Below, piece by piece: positions 1 to 5,360 of a stretch of DNA of 6,079 bases. How positions within the stretch are numbered: position 1 is the stretch's first letter; every line of letters starts with the position of its first letter. Under the pieces are notes generated by a model. It was not told the origin of the DNA. It did no database searches and worked only from the letters and a program-made list of their open reading frames with translations. The stretch is from Syntrophomonadaceae bacterium (GTDB taxonomy: Bacteria; Bacillota; Dethiobacteria; DTU022). The translations under genes were made by a program, and so were the position numbers. The stretch covers positions 1 to 6,079 of the forward strand of contig SKPU01000265.1 of NCBI GenBank assembly GCA_007119335.1. The letters are read 5' to 3'.

Positions 1-828
1 GAAAAGGTTCTTAAGCGTAAACTGCCCCGCATCGAAGGCTGTTTTGCCTGCGCTCTTGACGGTTCCTTTGGCACAAAAGATGCTGCCTTGTCAGAACCGT
101 ATATGGATGACGAATTTAACCGGGGGGTCTTATTTTATAAAGATGATCAGGTCATTGATTTCGTAAAAAAAGCGAACCGGGCCGGCCTGCAGATCCAGCT
201 GCATTGTATCGGCGACGCCGCAGTGGTCCAGGCGGTGAAGGCCCTTGAAGCTGCCCTCAAAGATTATCCGCGCAAGTATCACCGCCATACCCTGATCCAT
301 GCCTGCCTGATTCCGGAAGAAACTCTCGAAAAAATAGCTACTTTGGAAATCGGGATTAACATTCATCCCGGCCATCTGGTCTCCCCCCTTGAGCCGGCTG
401 AATACCTTGAGAGGATCCTCGGGGCCAGGGTGCACCAGATTTGGCCGATCAATAAAATGCTTGAGATGGGCATTAATGTTAGCGCCGGCTCAGACGCACC
501 GGTCGTCACCGCCAATCCGGTCGAAGGCATTTATGGGGCCTGCAACCACTATATTGCCGATCATGCGGTAAGTACCGCCGATGCCCTGTGCATGTATACC
601 TACAACATTGCCCATACTTCTTTTGATGAAAACGAACGGGGCAGCTTAGAACCGGGCAAGAACGCCGATATGATCATTGTTAACAAAAACCCTCTGCAGC
701 TCGATCCGCATGATTTACGGCAGCTTGAAGTAGAAAAAACATTTTTAGCCGGTCAGAAATATTCAGGGAGGAAAACCATACCCCAGACTTTACTGGAAGG
801 CTATAAGAATCGAAATCAGCCGGTTTAA
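1..828 (+). CDS. YtcJ-like amidohydrolase (amidohydrolase family 3), 3' part, truncated by window edge
   Basis: The frame is open from base 1 to the TAA at 826-828 (275 codons), so the gene starts upstream; the TTG at 88 lies inside the conserved core and is not a start. Family marks: DGSFGTKDAAL then EPYMDDEFNRGVLFY near the left edge, as in YtcJ-type metal-dependent hydrolases; QLHCIGDAAV with a candidate metal-ligand His at 202-204; HTLIHA with a second His at 298-300; NIHPGHL; SAGSDAPV with the likely catalytic/metal Asp at 493-495; and a C-terminal GSLEPGKNADMIIVNKNPL that closes the small beta domain typical of amidohydrolases. The N-terminal HxH metal motif is expected upstream, outside the window. 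Members of about 500-550 residues hydrolyse C-N bonds (amide or formamide) in the cytoplasm, but substrates are mostly unknown and I cannot assign one. No signal peptide can be judged. The gene is followed by 160 bp of non-coding DNA, so it is probably not co-transcribed tightly with the next gene. Family assignment is firm; specific function is open. Confidence 0.92.
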   Translation, partial: EKVLKRKLPRIEGCFACALDGSFGTKDAALSEPYMDDEFNRGVLFYKDDQVIDFVKKANRAGLQIQLHCIGDAAVVQAVKALEAALKDYPRKYHRHTLIHACLIPEETLEKIATLEIGINIHPGHLVSPLEPAEYLERILGARVHQIWPINKMLEMGINVSAGSDAPVVTANPVEGIYGACNHYIADHAVSTADALCMYTYNIAHTSFDENERGSLEPGKNADMIIVNKNPLQLDPHDLRQLEVEKTFLAGQKYSGRKTIPQTLLEGYKNRNQPV

Positions 829-944
829 AAGATAAAGTTTTAATTATCCATCTAATCCTTTAGGAGTATTAATAAATTCCTCTTTCTTACCATGCAATAT
901 ACATCTTCTGTATGATGTAAAGACTTAAAAATTAGTGTATAAAG

Positions 945-960
945 TATATAACTCGAGTTA
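945..960. promoter_or_regulatory. Perfect 12-bp palindrome (949-960), candidate operator before the MORN gene
   Basis: TAACTCGAGTTA at 949-960 is a perfect inverted repeat with no spacer. It lies 28 bp before the ATG at 989, just downstream of -10-like sequences TATAAA (938-943) and TATATA (945-950). A repressor site overlapping the transcription start would sit here. No good -35 is visible at the usual distance, so the promoter itself is weakly supported. A chance palindrome in AT-rich DNA cannot be excluded. Confidence 0.35.
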
Positions 961-973
961 GCCGAACCCGGGA

Positions 974-980
974 AAGGGGA
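974..980 (+). promoter_or_regulatory. Ribosome binding site deciding the start of the MORN protein gene
   Basis: AAGGGGA ends 8 nt before ATG 989. The in-frame TTG codons at 983 and 986 would be only 2 and 5 nt from it, so ATG 989 is preferred. Confidence 0.7.
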
Positions 981-988
981 TTTTGTTG

Positions 989-2092
989 ATGAGAAAAATT
1001 CTTTTAGGACTGGTTATTGCGGGATTTGCCCTGGTAGTCTTTATATCAGTCCAGCCTTTTACCAGCACTTTAACGCTCGATCCGGAACCGGCCCTGACCG
1101 GGGCCCCGGAGGAAAATATCATCCTTGAACCGGCTGCCCCCCATTTCACGGTAACCCAGGGGGAGAGCCATCAAGCGCTTCTGGTTACAAACTACATGAG
1201 CGTACCGGTCAGTTTCAGCCTGGGCCACGAGCACAGCCACCTCACCTTCTATCCTCGTGAGGCTACCCTCTCTCCCGACAGGACCAGGGAGATTGATATA
1301 GAAGTCGGGCACCAGTGTTCACCCGGTGAAATAGAGCTCCCGGTTTACCTGCGCGCCGAGGTAAACGGTGAAAGGTTTGGCGTAGAAACAGTAGTCTATT
1401 TTGAAGTAATCGAGGGCAGCATCTCTCTTGATTACGATGAAGGCGATCTGCAGGTATTGTGGAATGATGGGCCTGCTCCACGAGGGGTTCAAGTCACCTA
1501 CAGGCCGCCTGGAGACGCTGACTGGCGGGTTTGGGGGGAAACTCCCCGGCTTGACCCGCCCGGTCATCTTGATCCCGGAGACCATGAATTCGAATTTAAA
1601 GCAAAGCTGGGAGAAGTGGAGTCAGCAATCGAAACTTTTACGATCCAGGTAGAAGAAACCTTTGCGGAGAAGGAAGAAGAAGAAGAGGAAGAAGAAGAAA
1701 AGTCTTCCGGAAGTACTGCTGTAAGATCATCTGGGTCCGAACCTGAACCTGATCAAGATCAAGATAAAGAAGGGACTATTAGCTGGGACGGCGGAACCTA
1801 CACCGGCCAATTAGAAGACGGGATACCTCATGGCAAGGGGGTATGGATTCATTCGGATGGACGGGAATATACCGGTGATTTTAAAGAGGGCAGTATAACA
1901 GGCCGCGGAACGATGCTTTTTCCGGGCGGAGAAGAGTACAGGGGAGATTTTAAAGATGGGGTGGCTCATGGTCAAGGAACGATGACCCACCCGCAGAGAG
2001 GCTCCATTAGTGGCCGGTGGGTTAACGGCCGGTATGTGCAGGAGCAGGTGCAGGAGGAGGAAAAAGACGACAGAGAGTGGTATGAAAATTAA
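989..2092 (+). CDS. Exported/membrane-anchored protein with Ig/FN3-like regions, poly-Glu linker and MORN repeats
   Basis: 367 residues from ATG 989. Residues 2-22 (MRKILLGLVIAGFALVVFIS) are a short basic N-terminus plus a hydrophobic stretch: a signal peptide or an uncleaved anchor. There is no lipobox Cys; the single Cys is near residue 110. Residues about 50-141 look like an Ig/MSP-type beta sandwich (FTVTQGES, alternating hydrophobics, then a VYFEV strand). Residues about 143-222 look like an FN3-like region. A charged linker follows with nine consecutive Glu (229-237) and a Ser/Gly- and Asp/Gln-rich stretch to about 260. MORN repeats follow: YTGQLEDGIPHGKGVW (271 on), YTGDFKEGSITGRGTM (294 on), YRGDFKDGVAHGQGTM (317 on), and a partial fourth, SGRWVNGRY. 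MORN repeats are beta-hairpin modules known for protein or membrane contact. Probable topology is outside the membrane (inference). It is convergent with the response regulator gene. I do not recognise an orthologue; function is unknown. Confidence 0.85.
   Translation: MRKILLGLVIAGFALVVFISVQPFTSTLTLDPEPALTGAPEENIILEPAAPHFTVTQGESHQALLVTNYMSVPVSFSLGHEHSHLTFYPREATLSPDRTREIDIEVGHQCSPGEIELPVYLRAEVNGERFGVETVVYFEVIEGSISLDYDEGDLQVLWNDGPAPRGVQVTYRPPGDADWRVWGETPRLDPPGHLDPGDHEFEFKAKLGEVESAIETFTIQVEETFAEKEEEEEEEEEKSSGSTAVRSSGSEPEPDQDQDKEGTISWDGGTYTGQLEDGIPHGKGVWIHSDGREYTGDFKEGSITGRGTMLFPGGEEYRGDFKDGVAHGQGTMTHPQRGSISGRWVNGRYVQEQVQEEEKDDREWYEN
1670..1702 (+). repeat. GAA/GAG trinucleotide tract encoding nine Glu
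   Basis: Nine consecutive Glu codons (1673-1699; eight GAA, one GAG) flanked by AAG Lys codons at 1670 and 1700. It is a low-complexity microsatellite-like tract inside the linker of the MORN protein. In-frame slippage would only change linker length; non-triplet slippage would break the reading frame. Confidence 0.85.
1799..2035 (+). repeat. Tandem MORN repeats (three full, one partial)
   Basis: Protein-level repeats of 23-24 residues begin at residues 271, 294 and 317 of the preceding protein, each with the pattern Y-x-G-[DQ]-[FL]-x-[DE]-G-x-x-x-G-x-G. A fourth degenerate unit (SGRWVNGRY) ends the array before a charged C-terminal tail (EEEKDDRE). The DNA copies have diverged, so this is an old protein repeat and not a recent duplication. 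Confidence 0.88.
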
Positions 2093-2099
2093 AGCAATC

Positions 2100-2143
2100 A
2101 AGGGGTGCGGATCAGGCTACTGATTGAGCTGGTGCAGCCCCTT
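2100..2143. terminator. Imperfect hairpin between convergent genes, possible bidirectional terminator
   Basis: AAGGGGTGC (2100-2108) pairs with GCAGCCCCTT (2134-2143), leaving one bulged G. Inside it a second stem, ATCAG (2111-2115) with CTGAT (2120-2124), has a 4-nt loop. The element lies between the MORN gene stop (2092) and the end of the response regulator gene, overlapping that gene's last codons. On the plus strand only three Ts follow; on the minus strand a T-rich stretch (2080-2097) follows. Position supports a terminator, but the short T tracts keep confidence low. Confidence 0.4.
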
Positions 2144-2758
2144 TGAAACAGCGAAAAGGGCGGCCTGGGTGCGGTCTTTTAAATCAAGCTTCTGAAGAAT
2201 TGCCCCGACATGTTTTTTTATAGTGTGTTCGCTGATGTACATTTCATCGGCAATGGCCAGGTTGTTTAAGCCCCTGCCCAGGGCTTTGAGCACTTCCAGT
2301 TCGCGGGGAGTCAATTCTCCCAGGTCGGGCTTTTTACTGTACCGTCCTGATTCCATAGCAAACTGGACCACGGCCGGATCAAAATATTTCCGGCCCTGGC
2401 TGACAGAATGGATTGCTCCGATCAATTCCTCCGGCAAGGCTTCTTTAAGGATATAACCGTCCACATTTTCTTTTATTGCTGCCCGAATTTCTTCTTCTGT
2501 GGAATAGGAGGTTAGAATAATAAAGCGGGTTTCGGGAGAAATCACCCGCCCTTTTCTGACGATATCTAGACCGTGTTCGTTATGCAGCCTCAGATCAACA
2601 AGGGCTACATTGGGCCGGTGTTCATTGATTAAGTGCAGGGCATCAGTGCTGTTGGCAGCACTGCCGGTCAGCTCAAGGGTTTCTTCTAAGCGGATGGCGG
2701 ATTCGATTCCTCTGCGGACCAGGGGGTGGTCATCAACCATGATTACCTTTATTGCCAT
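2117..2758 (-). CDS. NarL/FixJ-family response regulator (REC + LuxR-type HTH)
   Basis: 213 residues from the ATG at 2758-2756, which gives MAIKVIMVDDHPLVRRG, the usual start of this family. An ATG at 2764 or GTG at 2767 would add 2-3 residues. A GGGAG (2773-2769) lies 10 nt before ATG 2758 and 4 nt before ATG 2764, so the start is slightly uncertain. The receiver domain (about 1-118) has all key residues: the acidic DD pair in VDDHP, the phosphoacceptor Asp in ALVDLR (residue 55), Thr in ILTSYS (83) and Lys in YILKEA (105). The LuxR-type helix-turn-helix (about 145-208) includes LTPRELEVLKALGRGLNN and ISEHTIKKHV. It should bind DNA as a phosphorylated dimer. The gene lies 36 nt downstream of the histidine kinase, on the same strand, and is almost certainly its partner. 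Targets are not visible here. Confidence 0.95.
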   Translation of the reverse strand: MAIKVIMVDDHPLVRRGIESAIRLEETLELTGSAANSTDALHLINEHRPNVALVDLRLHNEHGLDIVRKGRVISPETRFIILTSYSTEEEIRAAIKENVDGYILKEALPEELIGAIHSVSQGRKYFDPAVVQFAMESGRYSKKPDLGELTPRELEVLKALGRGLNNLAIADEMYISEHTIKKHVGAILQKLDLKDRTQAALFAVSKGLHQLNQ

Positions 2759-2780
2759 CAGCATCACACTCCCAATTCTT

Positions 2781-2789
2781 ATTATACCA
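2781..2789 (-). promoter_or_regulatory. Extended -10 promoter motif in the kinase-regulator gap
   Basis: Minus strand reads TGGTATAAT: a perfect TATAAT with the TGn extension, in the 36-nt gap between kinase stop and regulator start. No -35 is present at 17 nt. Initiation about 6-7 nt downstream would leave a leader of only some 11-17 nt, with the GGGAG close to the 5' end. It could give extra regulator over kinase, or be chance. Confidence 0.35.
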
Positions 2790-2794
2790 CTGCT

Positions 2795-5068
2795 TTACTC
2801 AACAGACACCTGTGAAGTCGGGATTAAACAGGTTACCTCGGTTCCCATCCCCGGTTTGCTGTCTATAGTCAGAGAGCCCTGCAGGGAAAGGGCCAGTTCG
2901 CGCATATTGACTATACCGAGGCGACTTCCGCTGGTGTAAAGATCCAGGCTTTTTTGCACATCAAAACCTTTGCCGTTATCGCTTACTTTCAACATTGAGC
3001 GGGAAGGAGTTATATCAAGGTGGACTAAAATTTCACTGCACTTCCCGTGGCGAAGTGCGTTCGCAGTCGATTCTCTGATGATCCGGTATAAAGCTTTGCT
3101 GTTAGCCGGGTAAAGGTGTTCCGCGCTGCCGTTGAGGGTGTGTTTGATCTGGATTTGGTTCATCCTGGCCATTTTGTCCAGGTATTCAGCTATTTGACTG
3201 ATAAAGGTATTATTAGCCTCCTGGCTGGGATTGAGGCGGTAAATCAAGGCTCTTAATTCACGGGCTGTTTCAGCGGAAAGGTTTTTTACATCCTGCAGGG
3301 TTTCATGCTGAATTTCATCCAGCAGATGGTTAGTATCCCTGGTCAGGGCGTCGATACTGTAAACGATACTGAAAAGGTTTTGCGAAATTGAATCGTGGAT
3401 TTCGCAGGCAATACGTTTTTGTTCTTCAACCACAAGCAGCTTTTCTGCAAATTTTTCAGTTTGGGCCCTGACTACTGCAATAGCGCTTAGATCGGCCAGG
3501 ACCGATAAAATCTGGATGATTTCTTCGTCACTGAAAGTATTATTCGACTGAAGGCAGGATAACATGCCGGAGCAGTGCGAGCTGGTTTTAACCGGCACGC
3601 TGATCAGGAGGTTCTTTGAACCGGATTCTGGATCCAGCTCGGTTGTAACCGGTTGGTGATTAATGCAAATTTCAGACCATGCCTTTAGCAGCGCACCCTC
3701 CCACTCTTCTTCCGGATAAATTTCGCGGGGCCCTTTTACCGCGTAGATAGGTTCTTGATCATCATCTTCTAAATCACCTGTATTCTCCATCCAGAAGATT
3801 GTCTTGTCAGAGTCGGTCAAAGCCCGGGCATAAGAGGCAAAAAGATCGATTACAACACGGGGGTCATTCTGGCTCGATACAGTTTCGACTGCTTCATAAA
3901 CTGCGGAGATATGCTGTAAGACCCGTTCTTTTTGCTTGAACATAGACAGCCATTCTGTGGTCTGTTCGGCAAAACGGATAAATAATGACAGGTTTTCAGC
4001 AAAAGACAAGGGGTTGACCCTTGGTTTAAGCCACCCCAAAAACACTGCGGTGATCGCTTTCTTTTCACCCCGCAGGGGCAGGGCGATCCACTGCCTGTTT
4101 TCACTGATTAGTATTCTTTTTGTTCCCAGGCTGGAAAACTCCGCCCAGCGCCTTTCCAGTTCACGCTGGATATTTGAAGTGGTAGAGGATGACTGCGCTC
4201 CGTTTGAGCTGATTACCTGGAAATGCTCTGAATCATAGCTTTCTCCCGGCTGAAAGTCAGTCGGAAAAACTAAAATGGCAGCCTTCTGGAACGGAAATAT
4301 GTTTATCAGGGTGTTTATGAGGGTAGTGTAAATGTCATTTTTGCTGCTGTAGTAGACTACTTTTCTCTGGAAATTTGAAAGCCCCTTGAAGACATGGTAA
4401 TTTGCAGAAAGGTTTTCCTGGGCCGACATGAGCTCTCTTTGCTGGCTTTTCTTATCCAGCATCCTCTCAGACATCATCAAATGCATCCGGGTATAAAGGT
4501 AAATAACAAAAGCAATAACTGCCAGGTTTATACCCGGGTAATAGCTGCCGGCCGTTATTTCGGTATAGCTGCCGTTAGCAAAGGAAAAATAACTCCCGAG
4601 TACCATAGTCCCTGCAGCAAGCATGCCCAGGATAAGCCAGGCCAGGGCAAAAGAGAAAATGGCTGAAGCTACAATAAAGGGATTTAAGGCATACCACAGG
4701 AAAGGTCCGTTGAAACCCCCGGTAAAGGCCAGTAAAAGCGCGATGCCCAGGGCTTCGATTACGACAAGGGTGGAAACTACGATAGTGTTTTTCCAGAAAT
4801 GTTCATAGAGGAGAATTAAAAGAACCCCTGTGGCAAAGACCAGGAAAATCAAGGCCAATTGTGTATCGAAGTCAAAAATACCGGGAAACAATAAAAAAAG
4901 CAGCGAGGAAAGAGTAAGGGAAAAAAAGCGGTACAGGCGCAGCAGGGTTGTTATTTTCATTTCTGTCAGCACGCTGCGCAGGCGGGCCAGCCTGCTTTGT
5001 TCTCCTTGGATTCCAGACAGGGATTGATTGGCTCCGACAGCCGATTCCAAGTCAACTTCAGCTTTCAT
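2795..5068 (-). CDS. Membrane sensor histidine kinase, HisKA_3/NarX-NreB class, with two GAF-like domains
   Basis: 757 residues from ATG 5068-5066, with GGGAGGG (5085-5079) 10 nt upstream. The first 40 residues are polar and probably cytoplasmic. Six hydrophobic segments follow at about 44-63, 70-88, 95-115, 122-141, 142-161 and 179-196, with only short loops, so sensing is likely within the membrane or by the cytoplasmic domains. A coiled-coil-like linker spans about 200-225. Two GAF-like regions follow: about 236-375 and about 400-535. Their ligands are unknown, and domain calls are by pattern only. The HisKA_3 phosphorylation site is EEQKRIACEIHDSISQNL with phospho-His 558. The HATPase region has the N box RESTANALRH (Glu666, Asn670), DNGKGFD (697-703) and GSRLGIVNM (714-722). 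All catalytic motifs are intact. It is the first gene of an operon with the response regulator and divergent from the BTAD regulator. No heme or Fe-S Cys cluster like that of NreB is obvious. Confidence 0.93.
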   Translation of the reverse strand: MKAEVDLESAVGANQSLSGIQGEQSRLARLRSVLTEMKITTLLRLYRFFSLTLSSLLFLLFPGIFDFDTQLALIFLVFATGVLLILLYEHFWKNTIVVSTLVVIEALGIALLLAFTGGFNGPFLWYALNPFIVASAIFSFALAWLILGMLAAGTMVLGSYFSFANGSYTEITAGSYYPGINLAVIAFVIYLYTRMHLMMSERMLDKKSQQRELMSAQENLSANYHVFKGLSNFQRKVVYYSSKNDIYTTLINTLINIFPFQKAAILVFPTDFQPGESYDSEHFQVISSNGAQSSSTTSNIQRELERRWAEFSSLGTKRILISENRQWIALPLRGEKKAITAVFLGWLKPRVNPLSFAENLSLFIRFAEQTTEWLSMFKQKERVLQHISAVYEAVETVSSQNDPRVVIDLFASYARALTDSDKTIFWMENTGDLEDDDQEPIYAVKGPREIYPEEEWEGALLKAWSEICINHQPVTTELDPESGSKNLLISVPVKTSSHCSGMLSCLQSNNTFSDEEIIQILSVLADLSAIAVVRAQTEKFAEKLLVVEEQKRIACEIHDSISQNLFSIVYSIDALTRDTNHLLDEIQHETLQDVKNLSAETARELRALIYRLNPSQEANNTFISQIAEYLDKMARMNQIQIKHTLNGSAEHLYPANSKALYRIIRESTANALRHGKCSEILVHLDITPSRSMLKVSDNGKGFDVQKSLDLYTSGSRLGIVNMRELALSLQGSLTIDSKPGMGTEVTCLIPTSQVSVE

Positions 5069-5078
5069 GACTAACCCA

Positions 5079-5085
5079 CCCTCCC
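5079..5085 (-). promoter_or_regulatory. Ribosome binding site of the kinase gene
   Basis: The minus strand reads GGGAGGG ending 10 nt before ATG 5068. No better in-frame start lies nearby, which supports this start. Confidence 0.65.
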
Positions 5086-5169
5086 AGGAGAAACTGGTTT
5101 TACAAATATTATATGTTAAATATCTTACTGGACTTTAATATATTCAACATTTACATTATAATTCCTCTT

Positions 5170-5220
5170 TTAAATATGCGAATTTTTGCAACAACCGATG
5201 CGAATTTTTGTATTTTTCAA
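5170..5220 (-). CDS. Possible 16-residue leader peptide upstream of the kinase
   Basis: On the minus strand a perfect Shine-Dalgarno AGGAGGTG (5235-5228) is followed, nine nt after AGGAGG, by TTG 5220 and 16 sense codons to TAA 5172-5170, reading approximately LKNTKIRIGCCKNSHI (start as Met). It lies between a minus-strand extended -10-like motif (5262-5254) and the kinase start (5068), so it would sit in a kinase mRNA leader. It overlaps the 22-bp-phased DNA repeat, which falls in different frames in the two copies, so the repeat is not there for coding reasons. The SD is unusually strong for chance, but a TTG start and a 16-codon length give weak evidence for a real peptide. Confidence 0.25.
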   Translation of the reverse strand: MKNTKIRIGCCKNSHI

Positions 5221-5225
5221 TGCAA
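5176..5225. repeat. 13-bp direct repeat with 22-bp period plus partial third copy; candidate operator
   Basis: ATGCGAATTTTTG occurs exactly at 5176-5188 and 5198-5210, start-to-start 22 bp, or about two helical turns. Exactly 22 bp later, ATGCAAT at 5220-5226 matches only the beginning (ATGC, then AAT with one base missing). The sites lie on one face of the helix in the divergent kinase/BTAD region, about 75-110 bp before the likely BTAD promoter. SARP/BTAD regulators are known to bind direct repeats phased at 11 or 22 bp, so autoregulation is plausible (inference). Confidence 0.6.
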
Positions 5226-5253
5226 TCCACCTCCTCTTTTTGCATCTGCTACT

Positions 5254-5262
5254 ATTTTACCA
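5254..5262 (-). promoter_or_regulatory. Minus-strand extended -10 motif, candidate kinase-operon promoter
   Basis: Minus strand reads TGGTAAAAT (TGn plus TAAAAT). Starting there would give a leader of about 180 nt before the kinase ATG, containing the strong SD and the phased repeats. Competing minus-strand -10 candidates are TATAAT at 5160-5155 and 5113-5108, and TTGAAT (5147-5142) with GATATT (5124-5119) at 17 nt spacing. I cannot decide which is used. Confidence 0.3.
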
Positions 5263-5276
5263 TGAAAAATAACACT

Positions 5277-5294
5277 TTAGTAGCTTGCTAATAA
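5277..5294. promoter_or_regulatory. 18-bp near-palindrome over the -35 of the BTAD gene promoter
   Basis: TTAGTAGCTTGCTAATAA is symmetric at 14 of 18 positions; the core TAGC-tt-GCTA is perfect. It includes the candidate -35 (5285-5290), so a bound dimer would block or recruit polymerase there. It suits a dimeric regulator such as the NarL-type protein encoded next door (inference), and differs in type from the direct repeats upstream. Confidence 0.45.
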
Positions 5295-5313
5295 TCATTC
5301 TTATTGTTATATA
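5285..5313 (+). promoter_or_regulatory. Sigma-A-like promoter of the BTAD regulator gene
   Basis: TTGCTA (5285-5290), a 17-bp spacer and TATATA (5308-5313) form a fair housekeeping promoter about 50 nt before the gene start. Expected transcription start is near 5320, giving a leader of roughly 40 nt. Confidence 0.5.
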
Positions 5314-5360
5314 TAGATAAAAATATAAGTTATGTGTGTGGCTGAAGGGAAAATATAATT

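Noticed and set aside
88..90. TTG as the amidohydrolase start
   Set aside because: The frame is open to base 1 and the conserved DGSFGTKDAA motif lies before it, so the true start is outside the window.
862..888. AGGA...TCCT pairing followed by a T/C-rich stretch as a terminator of the amidohydrolase gene
   Set aside because: Only four to five pairs with a 12-nt loop; too weak.
899..919. Overlapping short inverted repeats (ATACA/TGTAT and TACATC/GATGTA) after the amidohydrolase gene
   Set aside because: Stems of 5-6 AT-rich pairs that exclude each other, with no following T tract; not convincing as terminator or operator.
1070..1585. Long minus-strand open frames antisense to the MORN protein gene
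   Set aside because: No ribosome sites, improbable composition, and they overlap a clearly coding plus-strand frame; treated as shadows.
3936..5027. Plus-strand open frames antisense to the kinase gene
   Set aside because: They mirror the kinase codons, lack domains and ribosome sites, and the kinase frame has clear motifs.
5109..5150. 13-codon ATG frame on the minus strand before the kinase
   Set aside because: Its only SD-like sequence (AGAGG) is about 13 nt away and the peptide is AT-driven in composition; no support.
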